Origin: Lachnospiraceae bacterium UBA4260
GTDB lineage: Bacteria > Bacillota > Clostridia > Lachnospirales > Lachnospiraceae
Direction: 5' to 3'
DNA: 64,000 nucleotides
Assembly: GCA_002395235.1 (NCBI GenBank)
Contig: DGWK01000024.1
Coordinates: forward strand, 1 to 64,000
Part shown: piece after piece, positions 51,399-60,003 of the stretch
Numbering within the stretch: position 1 is the first letter of the stretch
Layout: every line of letters begins with the position of its first letter
The notes under the pieces: model-generated
The model's input: the letters and a program-made list of their open reading frames with translations, nothing else
Told to the model about the DNA's origin: nothing
Database searches by the model: none
Program-made: the position numbers and the translations under genes

Positions 51399-51823
51399 CG
51401 GATGAAAGACCCGGAAACGAATTTAAATACATAATACAGGACCTGTACAGGCTCTATTTTGGCGCCAAATGCACCTACAGTGAGATCATGGAGAGCGATG
51501 AGACTTACACCAGATTCAAAGCTCTGTGCAGGAACTGCCTGATCACGGAAGTGGACCGGGATACGACCCTGGAGAGCCATTTTTATTACATGTCGCCCTC
51601 AGACAGGGCGGCGGAGGTGTACACAAGCCTGGGGGCACGCGTCAGAGTGAACGTGCCGACTGTCAAAAAAGGGCTTCTGGGCAGAGAACAGCGCGTCTAT
51701 AAGGAAGAGATCTGGAAGATCGAGGATCTCATGGCGCTGAGCGCGCAGAAGAAATCATTTCGGGGGATCGTGATCTCGGAGATCCAGATCCCGAAGCGGA
51801 AACTCAGGGAATTTGTGATTTGA
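51395..51823 (+). CDS. Partner protein of the sigma-like gene, unknown function
   Basis: The 142-residue product has no signal or membrane segment and no recognised family. It has a helical N-terminal half with CRNC near 48-51 and a beta-rich C-terminal half (VRVNVPTVKKGLLGREQRVY). The ATGA overlap with the sigma-like gene shows translational coupling, so the two products may form a complex. Confidence 0.72.
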   Translation: MTDERPGNEFKYIIQDLYRLYFGAKCTYSEIMESDETYTRFKALCRNCLITEVDRDTTLESHFYYMSPSDRAAEVYTSLGARVRVNVPTVKKGLLGREQRVYKEEIWKIEDLMALSAQKKSFRGIVISEIQIPKRKLREFVI

Positions 51824-51840
51824 TACTGTGTCCTGTGTGC

Positions 51841-51903
51841 TTGACAAAAACGGACAGCGGAAAGGATAATAGAAGCGGAAAGCACTGCGCTGTCCGCTTT
51901 TTT
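51841..51903 (+). terminator. Terminator after the sigma-like pair, overlapping a promoter-like sequence
   Basis: CGGACAGCG (51851-51859) and CGCTGTCCG (51888-51896) pair perfectly and are followed by CTTTTTT. The same stretch contains TTGACA (51841-51846) and GATAAT (51865-51870) 18 bases apart, a good promoter placed inside the hairpin. Confidence 0.8.
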
Positions 51904-52018
51904 ATGCGCCCGCCGTGCGGCGGCCCGCTCTGCGGGGCGCGAAATCAGATGCAAATTTCTCATGGCAGATCTACAGCCGGCTTCCGGCATTTTCCAATAA
52001 GCAACTGTATTTGCAACT

Positions 52019-52050
52019 GCAAAAAATCGAATGTATTTTCGATTTTTTGC
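52019..52050. terminator. AT-rich hairpin upstream of recA
   Basis: GCAAAAAATCGAA (52019-52031) pairs perfectly with TTCGATTTTTTGC (52038-52050). The T6 in the right arm, and the A6 in the left arm, make it look like a weak two-way terminator that isolates recA from readthrough. The 51904-52018 stretch holds no gene. Confidence 0.55.
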
Positions 52051-52059
52051 CGAAATCGC

Positions 52060-52088
52060 TTGCACTTCAAAATAGTGAGTGCTATACT
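52060..52088 (+). promoter_or_regulatory. recA promoter
   Basis: TTGCAC (52060-52065) and TATACT (52083-52088) with 17-base spacing, TG-like extension before the -10 (GTGC). Confidence 0.85.
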
Positions 52089-52094
52089 AACACA

Positions 52095-52108
52095 AGAACA
52101 GACGTTCG
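52095..52108 (+). promoter_or_regulatory. SOS box (LexA/DinR site) of recA
   Basis: AGAACAGACGTTCG matches the Gram-positive LexA consensus CGAACRNRYGTTYG at every position but the first. It covers the expected transcription start of the recA promoter, so LexA binding should repress it. Confidence 0.88.
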
Positions 52109-52126
52109 CAAATCGGAGGAAATCAA

Positions 52127-53188
52127 ATGAGTATAGATAATGAACAGAAGAAGAAAGCGCTGGACGCAGCACTGCTGCAGATCGAGAAGCAGTACGGCAA
52201 GGGAGCCGTCATGAAGCTCGGAGACCCTTCCGTCCAGATGAATATTGAGACTATTCCCACAGGCTCTCTGAGCCTTGATATCGCGCTGGGACTCGGCGGA
52301 ATTCCCAAGGGCAGGATCATCGAGATCTACGGACCCGAGTCTTCCGGTAAGACCACAGTGACGCTGCACATGATCGCGGAAGTGCAGAAGAGAGGCGGAA
52401 TCGCCGGATTTATCGACGCGGAGCACGCGCTGGATCCGGTCTACGCCAAGAATATCGGCGTCGATATCGACAATCTCTATATTTCCCAGCCCGACAGCGG
52501 CGAGCAGGCTCTTGAGATCGCCGAGACCATGGTCAGGTCCGGAGCCATCGACATCGTCGTCATCGACTCTGTCGCCGCGCTCGTGCCCAAGGCTGAGATT
52601 GACGGCGACATGGGCGATTCCCATGTGGGTCTTCACGCGCGCCTTATGTCCCAGGCGCTGCGCAAACTGACCGCAGTCATCAGCAAGTCCAACTGCGCCG
52701 TTGTTTTCATCAACCAGCTCAGAGAGAAGGTCGGCGTCATGTTCGGAAATCCCGAGACGACCACCGGCGGCCGCGCGCTGAAGTTCTACTCATCCGTGAG
52801 AATGGATGTGAGAAGGATTGAATCCCTCAAGCAGAGCGGAGAAGTGATCGGAAACCGTACAAGGATCCGCGTCGTGAAGAACAAGATCGCGCCGCCCTTT
52901 AAGGAAGCGGAGTTCGATATCATGTTCGGTAAAGGCATTTCCTATGTAGGAGATGTGCTGGACCTTGCCGCCAAGTGTGACGTCGTCAATAAGAGCGGCG
53001 CATGGTACAACTACAAGGGCAACAAGATCGGACAGGGCCGTGAGAACGCCAAGGCTTATCTCACCGCGCACCCGGAGATCCTCGAGGAAATTGACCGTCA
53101 GGTGAGAGAATACTATCAGCTTGATCCGGCGGGAGCCTTCAAGGCGCCGGAAGCACCTGCGGGCGCGGCACAGGAGAGCGAAGAGTAA
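52127..53188 (+). CDS. recA: Recombinase RecA
   Basis: RecA forms filaments on single-stranded DNA, drives strand exchange and triggers LexA self-cleavage. The 353-residue product has Walker A GPESSGKTT (about 66-74), the DALDP-like DAEHALDPVYAKNIGVDID region, Walker B VVIDSVAAL and NQLREKVGVMFGNPETTTGG (loop 2). Length and an acidic C-terminus are typical. CGGAGG precedes the ATG. recX follows downstream. Confidence 0.98.
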   Translation: MSIDNEQKKKALDAALLQIEKQYGKGAVMKLGDPSVQMNIETIPTGSLSLDIALGLGGIPKGRIIEIYGPESSGKTTVTLHMIAEVQKRGGIAGFIDAEHALDPVYAKNIGVDIDNLYISQPDSGEQALEIAETMVRSGAIDIVVIDSVAALVPKAEIDGDMGDSHVGLHARLMSQALRKLTAVISKSNCAVVFINQLREKVGVMFGNPETTTGGRALKFYSSVRMDVRRIESLKQSGEVIGNRTRIRVVKNKIAPPFKEAEFDIMFGKGISYVGDVLDLAAKCDVVNKSGAWYNYKGNKIGQGRENAKAYLTAHPEILEEIDRQVREYYQLDPAGAFKAPEAPAGAAQESEE

Positions 53189-53390
53189 GAAATGATGAGG
53201 GACTGTATGCCTGAGGGCGATGCAGAGACTTTGACAGAATAAACAGGACAGTCAGCAGCAGGCTGCCACACTTATTTAACAGATAGTGCGGCGGCCTCCT
53301 GTTACAATAGGGATGTTTCGGGGCGTCCTGCCGCTGCAGGGCAGAGGAGGCACATGCCGGCAGACACGGAACATGAGAAAGGGATGGAGA

Positions 53391-53897
53391 ATGACCGAGA
53401 CAGACAAGGATTTTGAACAGAAAAGGAAAGAGTGCCTGCGAAAGTGCGGCGTACTTCTTGCACAGCGGGACTATACCTGCAGCCGCCTTCGGGAAAAGCT
53501 CCTATCCGGCGGCTTTGACGAAGAAGTGGCCGATTCGGTGCTGGACAGCCTCAGGGAAGCCAACTACCTCAATGATGAGCGCTACGCGCAGAATTATGTG
53601 CAGGCGCACTGGGAGGACAGGAGCCGGCTCAGGATCCGAATGGACCTGGAATCCCGCGGCGTGCCATCGGAGATCATAGGCGAAGTGATCCGTGCGGAGA
53701 GTCAGGAGCGCGGATCGGGAGCCGAGATCAGGCAGATCCTGAAGCTCATGCGCAAGCGCAGGTTTGATCCGCAGAATGCGACCTGGGAAGAAAAGAATAA
53801 AATGAAGGCTTTTCTGTACAGAAAGGGGTATGATCAATCATCCGTAAGGGCGGCCATGGAAGTGGAATCCCTTGACAGTGACCGGTTTAGTGTATAA
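53391..53897 (+). CDS. recX: Regulatory protein RecX
   Basis: RecX inhibits and modulates RecA filaments. The 168-residue product has three-helix repeats with LREKLLSGGFDEEVADSVLD, YLNDERYAQNYVQ and SRLRIRMDLESRGVPSEII, the RecX pattern. The start at 53391 follows AGAAAGGG; earlier in-frame ATGs (53286, 53373) lack an RBS. The 200-base gap after recA has no clear promoter, so co-transcription is plausible. Confidence 0.92.
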   Translation: MTETDKDFEQKRKECLRKCGVLLAQRDYTCSRLREKLLSGGFDEEVADSVLDSLREANYLNDERYAQNYVQAHWEDRSRLRIRMDLESRGVPSEIIGEVIRAESQERGSGAEIRQILKLMRKRRFDPQNATWEEKNKMKAFLYRKGYDQSSVRAAMEVESLDSDRFSV

Positions 53898-54010
53898 AAT
53901 TATTGAGTGCGAATCTGCCATCCGGGGAACCGCAGTGTTGTGAGCCGTAACAACGTCAGCGGGAACCGCATTGGCAATGAAACGCGAATTTAATAAGGAG
54001 GTGCTCCTGT

Positions 54011-55558
54011 ATGACTACTGCAATTATCGCAGTGATTATTACACTTGCAATCTCTGTACCGGTCACTTTTCTTGTAACTTCCAACTACCGTAAGAAGCAG
54101 CAGGAGGAGACGATCGGAAATGCGCAGGAGAAGGCCAGAGCGATCATTGATGAGGCGCTGACTACTGCCGAGAACCAGAAGCGCGAGGCGATGCTGGAGG
54201 TCAAGGAAGAATCCATCCGGGCCAGAAATGAGCTGGACAAGGAAATCCGTGACCGCAGAGCCGACGTGCAGCGCAACGAGCGCAGGGTTCAGCAGAAGGA
54301 AGAGTCCCTCGACCGCAAGATGGAAAATCTTGAGCGCAAGGAACAGAGTCTGCAGTCCAAGGAAGAATCACTGAGCAAGCAGAGAGAAGAAGTCACTAAA
54401 CTCGGTGAGCAGCGTCAACAGGAACTCGAACGAATTTCGGGATTAACCTCTGAACAAGCCAAAGAATACCTTTTAAAAATTGTTGAAGACGATGTAAGAC
54501 ATGATTCCGCCGTCATGATCAAGGAGATCGAGACGGAGGCAAAGGAAGAGGCAGACAAGAAAGCCAAGGAATTCGTGATCAGCGCGATCCAGCGTTGCGC
54601 GGCAGACCATGTTTCCGAAGCGACGATCTCTGTCGTGCAGCTTCCCAGTGATGAAATGAAGGGGAGAATCATCGGTCGTGAGGGTAGAAATATCCGCACG
54701 CTCGAGACAATGACAGGTGTAGATCTTATCATTGACGACACGCCTGAAGCGGTCGTTATTTCCGGATTTGATCCCATTCGCCGTGAAGTTGCCAGAATTG
54801 CTCTTGAGAAACTGATCGTGGACGGAAGAATCCATCCCGCCAGAATCGAAGAGATGGTCGGCAAGGCACAGCGTGAAGTGGAAGCGAGAATCAAGGAAGA
54901 AGGTGAGGCGGCGACTCTTGAAGTCGGCGTACACGGAATTCATCCTGAGCTCGTCAGACTTCTGGGCAAAATGCGTTTCCGTACCAGTTACGGCCAGAAC
55001 GCTCTCAAACATTCGATCGAAGTGGCACAGCTGTCAGGTCTGCTGGCGGGGGAACTGGGACTGGACATCCGTCTGGCCAAGAGAGCCGGCCTGCTGCATG
55101 ATATCGGCAAGGCAGTTGACCATGAAATGGAGGGATCTCACGTACAGCTCGGCGCTGAACTGTGCCGCAAGTACAAGGAGTCCCAGGTTGTGATCAACGC
55201 AGTGGAATCCCATCACGGCGATGTGGAGCCCACAAGTCTGATCGCATGCATTGTACAGGCTGCAGATACCATTTCGGCAGCAAGACCGGGTGCTCGCAGA
55301 GAGACACTGGAAACTTACACAACCAGGCTCAAGCAGCTTGAAGAAATCACAAACAGTTTTAAAGGGGTTAGTAATTCTTACGCTATTCAGGCAGGCAGAG
55401 AAGTTCGTGTCATGGTAGTTCCTGAGCAGATCAACGATACTGATATGGTCCTTTTGGCCCGCGATATTTCCAAGAAGATTGAAAACGAGATGGAATATCC
55501 CGGACAGATCAAGGTCAGCGTGATCCGAGAATCCAGAGTGACGGATTATGCCAAATAA
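54011..55558 (+). CDS. rny: Ribonuclease Y
   Basis: RNase Y starts mRNA decay in many Firmicutes and is membrane attached. The 515-residue product has an N-terminal membrane segment (2-20), a long charged coiled coil (about 25-160), a KH domain with GRIIGREGRNIRTLE (about 218-232), and an HD domain with LLHDIGKAVDHEMEGSHV (about 363-380). Length matches the family (about 515-520). AAGGAGGTG precedes the ATG. Confidence 0.97.
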   Translation: MTTAIIAVIITLAISVPVTFLVTSNYRKKQQEETIGNAQEKARAIIDEALTTAENQKREAMLEVKEESIRARNELDKEIRDRRADVQRNERRVQQKEESLDRKMENLERKEQSLQSKEESLSKQREEVTKLGEQRQQELERISGLTSEQAKEYLLKIVEDDVRHDSAVMIKEIETEAKEEADKKAKEFVISAIQRCAADHVSEATISVVQLPSDEMKGRIIGREGRNIRTLETMTGVDLIIDDTPEAVVISGFDPIRREVARIALEKLIVDGRIHPARIEEMVGKAQREVEARIKEEGEAATLEVGVHGIHPELVRLLGKMRFRTSYGQNALKHSIEVAQLSGLLAGELGLDIRLAKRAGLLHDIGKAVDHEMEGSHVQLGAELCRKYKESQVVINAVESHHGDVEPTSLIACIVQAADTISAARPGARRETLETYTTRLKQLEEITNSFKGVSNSYAIQAGREVRVMVVPEQINDTDMVLLARDISKKIENEMEYPGQIKVSVIRESRVTDYAK

Positions 55559-55579
55559 GGCAAGAGAGTTGAAAGTGGA

Positions 55580-55613
55580 GTGGAGACGAGAGAAGATCTC
55601 GTCTCCGCTTTTT
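55580..55613 (+). terminator. Intrinsic terminator after rny
   Basis: GTGGAGACGAGA (55580-55591) pairs with TCTCGTCTCCGC (55597-55608), with one G-U pair, followed by TTTTT. Confidence 0.9.
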
Positions 55614-55620
55614 GCGCGAA

Positions 55621-55805
55621 GCAATGAGCCATGCGCATCCAAGACTGCTCCCATACGATGTGAGCTTGCTCACAATCGGATGGGAGCAGTCTTGGATGCA
55701 TACGGCGAACGCCGCGGCAATCGCAAGCTGCGAAGCAGCGCAGCGATCTGCCGGCATGGCTCATTGCCATGCGCATCCAAGACTGCTTCAGGTCGATGTG
55801 AGCGC
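55621..55805. repeat. Nested inverted and direct repeat element between rny and glgA
   Basis: A perfect 20-base inverted repeat (55635-55654 and 55680-55699) encloses CGAT/ATCG and a GTGAGC-TT-GCTCAC stem, giving one long nested hairpin. The left part recurs as a direct copy near 55768-55796 (GCCATGCGCATCCAAGACTGCT, then CGATGTGAGC), and GCAATGAGCCAT (55621-55632) is inverted at 55756-55767. This looks like a small intergenic mosaic repeat. No gene is seen in 55559-55961, and the short open frames across it follow the repeats. Confidence 0.8.
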
Positions 55806-55961
55806 GGACAATTTTTTACTCTGTAAAGGCCAATGGCGCGGTTCTTTACTTTTTTTAGGGAATTTATAAGAACAATGCACAAAAACTGATTGAATAGGTT
55901 ATAATACTACTATAAAATCACCAAAAATCTGCAATCTATGTCAATACAAGGGGGTCAAACA

Positions 55962-57428
55962 ATGGCAGCAAACGAGAGAAAAAAAATATTATTTGTCGCA
56001 TCGGAGTGCGTACCCTTCATCAAGACCGGCGGACTGGCTGACGTTGTCGGCTCTCTTCCCAAGGATATTGATCCGGAGTACTACGATGTAAGAGTGATGA
56101 TTCCTAAGTATTCCTGCATGAAACAGGAAGTCAAGGATCAGATGGAGTATGTCACCCATTTCTATATGGACTATCACTGGAAGAGTGAGTATGTGGGCGT
56201 TCTCAAGACTGTTAAGAACGGAATCACTTTCTATTTCATCGACAATGAGGGATTCTTCACCACAGATAAGCCTTATACCGATGATCCGCTCTTTGAGATC
56301 ACCAGATTCGCTTATTTCTCGAAAGCCTGCCTGTCTGCCCTTCCTACAATCGGCTTCCGTCCTGACCTGATCCACTGCCACGACTGGCAGACCGGACTTG
56401 TTCCCGTGTATCTCAAAGAGAGATTCCAGGCAAACGAGTTCTTCCACGGGATCAAGACCGTAATGACCATCCACAACCTGAAATTCCAGGGCAAGTGGAA
56501 CGTGAAGGATGTCGAGGACATCACCGGACTTTCCGGCTACTATTTCACGCCGGACAAGCTGGAAGCTTATAAAGACGCAAACCTGCTCAAGGGCGGCCTT
56601 GTATATGCGGACGCCATCACGACAGTCAGCCCGACCTACGCGGAAGAGATCAAGACGCAGTTCTACGGCGAGGGTCTCGACGGACTGATGAACGCCCGTG
56701 CCAATGACCTGCGCGGTATCCTCAACGGTATCGATTACACAGACTTCAGCCCGGACAACGACAAGAAGATCTACAAGCCTTATACGGTGGATGATTTCCG
56801 CAAGAACAAGGTCAAGAACAAGATCGCTCTGCAGAAAGAGCTGGGCCTCAAGCAGGATGAGAAGTGCTTCATGATCGGTATCGTCTCCCGTCTGACAGAC
56901 CAGAAGGGCTTCGACCTGATCGCCTATGTGCTGGAAGAGATGCTCTCCCTCGACGCCATCCAGATCGTAGTTCTGGGCACCGGCGAAGAGAGATACGAGA
57001 ACATGTTCCGCTATTTTGACTGGAAGTACAACGACAAGATCTCCGCGAATATCTATTATTCCGATGAGCTGTCCCACAAGATCTATGCGTCCTCGGATGC
57101 ATTCCTGATGCCTTCTCTGTTCGAGCCCTGCGGACTCAGCCAGCTGATGTCCCTGCGCTACGGCACACTTCCGATCGTTCGCGAGACCGGCGGCTTGAAG
57201 GACACTGTCGAGCCTTACAACGAGTACGAGAACACAGGAACGGGCTTCACATTTGCCAACTACAATGCACATGAGATGATGCATGCAGTCCGCTACGCTG
57301 AGAAGATCTACTATGACAAGAAGAGAGACTGGAACAAGATGGTCGAGCGCGCTATGAGAGCCGACTTCTCCTGGAAGCAGTCCGCTCTGAAGTATCAGGA
57401 AATGTACGATTGGATGATCGGCGGCTGA
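55962..57428 (+). CDS. glgA: Glycogen synthase (ADP-glucose type)
   Basis: GlgA adds glucose from ADP-glucose to alpha-1,4-glucan. The 488-residue product has the ADP-glucose motif KTGGLADVVGSLPK near 22-35, HCHDWQTGLVP-type catalytic region, IGIVSRLTDQKGFDLI and the C-terminal EPCGLSQLMSLRYGT signature. The ATG at 55962 follows AAGGGGG at proper distance; ATG 55938 is also in frame. Possible -10 boxes are TATAAT 55900-55905 and TATAAA 55911-55916. No other glg genes are in the window. Confidence 0.96.
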   Translation: MAANERKKILFVASECVPFIKTGGLADVVGSLPKDIDPEYYDVRVMIPKYSCMKQEVKDQMEYVTHFYMDYHWKSEYVGVLKTVKNGITFYFIDNEGFFTTDKPYTDDPLFEITRFAYFSKACLSALPTIGFRPDLIHCHDWQTGLVPVYLKERFQANEFFHGIKTVMTIHNLKFQGKWNVKDVEDITGLSGYYFTPDKLEAYKDANLLKGGLVYADAITTVSPTYAEEIKTQFYGEGLDGLMNARANDLRGILNGIDYTDFSPDNDKKIYKPYTVDDFRKNKVKNKIALQKELGLKQDEKCFMIGIVSRLTDQKGFDLIAYVLEEMLSLDAIQIVVLGTGEERYENMFRYFDWKYNDKISANIYYSDELSHKIYASSDAFLMPSLFEPCGLSQLMSLRYGTLPIVRETGGLKDTVEPYNEYENTGTGFTFANYNAHEMMHAVRYAEKIYYDKKRDWNKMVERAMRADFSWKQSALKYQEMYDWMIGG

Positions 57429-57464
57429 ACACGGTTGTAAGTTTTTAAAATGGCATTTATAATG

Positions 57465-57498
57465 GGGTGACGAGCGACAGGCTCGTCACCCTGTTTTT
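57465..57498 (+). terminator. Intrinsic terminator after glgA
   Basis: GGGTGACGAGC (57465-57475) pairs perfectly with GCTCGTCACCC (57481-57491), followed by TGTTTTT. Confidence 0.88.
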
Positions 57499-57552
57499 AT
57501 GTGTGCATTGCAGAAGGATCAAGAGTACAGACAGCAGAGGACTTTTCAATAT

Positions 57553-59241
57553 ATGGCTTCAGAGAATATGACTTCAAATAAGAAGAAAAAGACCGCCTCG
57601 CTGGGCGGCGGAAATGTTGTGGCGCAGGCCGGAATCCTGGCGGCGGCCTCTATTTTGTCCCGAATTATCGGACTGCTGTACAGATCGCCGCTGACGGCGA
57701 TCATCGGCGACGAGGGAAACGGCTATTACGGGACGGCGATCAACATCTACACGATCGTGCTGATGGTCTCGAGCTTCGGAGTGCCTTCGGCCATCTCCAA
57801 GCAGATGGCGCAGAAGATGGCGGTGGGAGATTACAAAAACGCCCAGAAGGTGTTCCACTGTTCCATGATCTATGCGCTGGCGGTAGGGATTGCGGGGAGC
57901 CTCCTGCTCTATTTTGGCGCGGGAGCACTGGTGCCGCCCAACAGCGTTCCGGTCCTGCAGGTCTTTGCGCCGACTGTATTTCTGTTCGGCATCCTGGGCG
58001 TGCTGCGGGGCTACTTCCAGGCCAACCAGTCCATGCTGCAGACGTCGGTCTCACAGATCCTGGAGCAGATCGCGAATGCGGTGGTCAGCATTCTGGCGGC
58101 CTATCTCCTGATGCGGACTGTGGTGGGACAGGGCCAGACGGCAGAGGCGATCCGCGGCGCGATGGGAAGCGCACTGGGCACCGGAAGCGGCGTTCTCGTG
58201 GCGCTGCTCTTTATGATCGCGGTCTACATGAGGCACCGCGGGATGTTCATGGCGCGAGTCAGGGCGGATTCGGAGCATGAGGAGGAGCCGTTCGGCCCGC
58301 TCATGAAGGAGACCATTCTGGTCATCACGCCTTTTATCCTGAGCAGCTTCATTCTGAACCTGACGACTTCCGTGAACCAGACGATCTTTATGAAGATCAT
58401 GATCGGCGTCCGGGGATGGGAGGAGGTCATGACGACGACTTTGTACGGGCTCTTCTCCAACAAAGCGGTCGTCATCACCAACATTCCGATCTCGATCGCG
58501 ACAGCGGTGGCGGCGGCGATCCTGCCCAACATCTCGACTTCCTTCGCACAGGGGAATATCAAAGAGACGAGAAAGCGCAGCGTCAACGCGATCCGCATGA
58601 CGCTGGTCATTGCGGTTCCCTGCGCAGTGGGACTCATGGCGCTGGCAAAGCCGGTCACCATGCTCCTGTTCCCGCAGTGGGATACGCTGGATACGGCATC
58701 GCTCCTTCTGGCGGAGCTGGCTGTGACGGTCGTTTTCTACTCGGTCGGAACGATCATGAACGCGGTTCTTCAGTCAATCGGAAGGATTCATATGCCGCTG
58801 GTCAGTGCCGGAATTGCCCTTGCAATCCAGACAGTGGTCCTGTGCGTACTGATCCTATTCACGGATCTCGGCATTCACTCCCTTGTGCTGTGTAGTGTCC
58901 TGTACTCGGTGCTGATCTTTTTTATCGACAGCCGCTTTATCTGCAAGTACCTGAAAATGCGGCTTCGGATCTACAAGGTCTACGGGCCGCCGGTGATCGC
59001 CGCTGTAGTGATGGGCGTAGTGACGAAGATTGTCTATGAGCTCATTTTCAGGGGCGGAATGATCGTTCTTGAGAGGACTTACTTTGTAAACCTGATTGCG
59101 ACAGCCGTCTCGATTGTTGCGGCGGTCATCGTGTATTTCTTTGTGCTGATCCGTATGGGAGGGCTGAAGAGGCAGGATATCGTGCAGGTTCCGAAGGGGA
59201 CGGCGATCTTGAGGGTTTTGGAGAGGATTCATTGGATGTGA
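57553..59241 (+). CDS. MOP-superfamily polysaccharide/lipid flippase (SpoVB/MurJ-like)
   Basis: The 562-residue product has about 14 membrane segments and the family N-terminus AGILAAASILSRIIGLLYRSPL plus GYYGTAINIYTIVLMVSSFG (each shown in short form). Such proteins flip lipid-linked cell-wall or capsule precursors; SpoVB and YtgP are close relatives. The start at 57553 is chosen from CAGAGG upstream, and 57568 or 57499 are alternatives. A preceding hairpin terminator separates it from glgA. Confidence 0.86.
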   Translation: MASENMTSNKKKKTASLGGGNVVAQAGILAAASILSRIIGLLYRSPLTAIIGDEGNGYYGTAINIYTIVLMVSSFGVPSAISKQMAQKMAVGDYKNAQKVFHCSMIYALAVGIAGSLLLYFGAGALVPPNSVPVLQVFAPTVFLFGILGVLRGYFQANQSMLQTSVSQILEQIANAVVSILAAYLLMRTVVGQGQTAEAIRGAMGSALGTGSGVLVALLFMIAVYMRHRGMFMARVRADSEHEEEPFGPLMKETILVITPFILSSFILNLTTSVNQTIFMKIMIGVRGWEEVMTTTLYGLFSNKAVVITNIPISIATAVAAAILPNISTSFAQGNIKETRKRSVNAIRMTLVIAVPCAVGLMALAKPVTMLLFPQWDTLDTASLLLAELAVTVVFYSVGTIMNAVLQSIGRIHMPLVSAGIALAIQTVVLCVLILFTDLGIHSLVLCSVLYSVLIFFIDSRFICKYLKMRLRIYKVYGPPVIAAVVMGVVTKIVYELIFRGGMIVLERTYFVNLIATAVSIVAAVIVYFFVLIRMGGLKRQDIVQVPKGTAILRVLERIHWM

Positions 59242-59249
59242 CACACCCG

Positions 59250-59807
59250 TCAACTGATCAGATGCATCAGCTGCCCTCCATTCTCCTTCAGCCACCTGAC
59301 ACTTGTCTTGTAGTCAGGAATCACCTTGGCCACTTCGGCCCAGAAGCGGGGAGAGTGGTTCATCTGTTTTCTGTGGCAGAGCTCGTGGACGACGACGTAG
59401 TCGAGGACCTGGGGCGGCGCCAGAAGAAGGAGGCAGTTGAAATTGAGGTTGCCTTTGGAACTGCAGCTTCCCCAGCGGGTCTTCTGGCTGCGGATCGTGA
59501 TGGTTCCGTAGTCGACGCCGACGAGCGGCGCAAAGTAGGCGACGCGCTCGGGGATCACAACAGAAGCTCTCTTCTTGAGGCCGCGCAGCTGCGCGTCTGT
59601 AAGAGCGGGGATCGGATTGGCTTCTTCCTGCGCCTTGCGGGCGAGAACCTTCGCACGGTGGATGCGGATCCATTCACTCTTATCGTCGAGGAAGGACTCA
59701 ATGTATCGCTTGGAAACGCGCATGGGGGCGCGCACAATGACGCGGCCGTCCGACTTGATCTCCACGGCAAGTGTTTTTCGATTACTTCTGATCAGTTCAT
59801 ATTCCAT
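59250..59807 (-). CDS. YgjP-type (DUF45, M48-like) metallopeptidase
   Basis: The 185-residue product has RWGSCSSKGNLNFNCLLLLA and VHELCHRKQMNHSPRFW, the DUF45 hallmarks with the HExxH zinc motif HELCH and a third His. Function of the family is not settled; some relatives act on SprT-like targets. The start at 59807 follows GGAGGT at 10 bases; the frame is open further upstream through GC-rich repeats that do not resemble the family. It is convergent with the flippase gene, with only eight bases between stops. Confidence 0.88.
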   Translation of the reverse strand: MEYELIRSNRKTLAVEIKSDGRVIVRAPMRVSKRYIESFLDDKSEWIRIHRAKVLARKAQEEANPIPALTDAQLRGLKKRASVVIPERVAYFAPLVGVDYGTITIRSQKTRWGSCSSKGNLNFNCLLLLAPPQVLDYVVVHELCHRKQMNHSPRFWAEVAKVIPDYKTSVRWLKENGGQLMHLIS

Positions 59808-59841
59808 GTAAGTCAGTACCTCCGCGCGCGGCACAGCCACC

Positions 59842-59893
59842 CGCGCCGCGAGCCATGGCTGTCCGTAAATCGCAGCAACTCGCGCCGCGAGCC
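59842..59893. repeat. Short GC-rich direct repeats upstream of the YgjP-type gene
   Basis: CGCGCCGCGAGCC occurs at 59842-59854 and 59881-59893, 39 bases apart, and is itself nearly palindromic. They lie in the short leader before the minus-strand gene. Confidence 0.6.
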
Positions 59894-59944
59894 CTTTGAT
59901 GCCCGCCAATCATAAGCGGCAGCAACACAAGAAAACAGACTAAG

Positions 59945-59970
59945 AGAGGGGAGCGATCGGGCTCCCCTCT
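59945..59970 (-). terminator. Terminator downstream of purC
   Basis: AGAGGGGAGC (59945-59954) and GCTCCCCTCT (59961-59970) pair perfectly. On the minus strand the hairpin lies 34 bases after the purC stop and is followed by CTTAGTCTGTTTTC. Confidence 0.75.
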
Positions 59971-60003
59971 TTGCATATGCAGCTATTAAGTTCCCGGCTG
60001 TAT

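Noticed and set aside
53286..53390. N-terminal extension of RecX
   Set aside because: The stretch lacks RecX helices and RBS, and is Arg/Gly-rich read-through of the intergenic gap.
55548..55882. Several short frames on both strands after rny
   Set aside because: They are translations of the repeat element, repeat the same peptide words (HPRLLP, CASKTAPIRC), and have no RBS.
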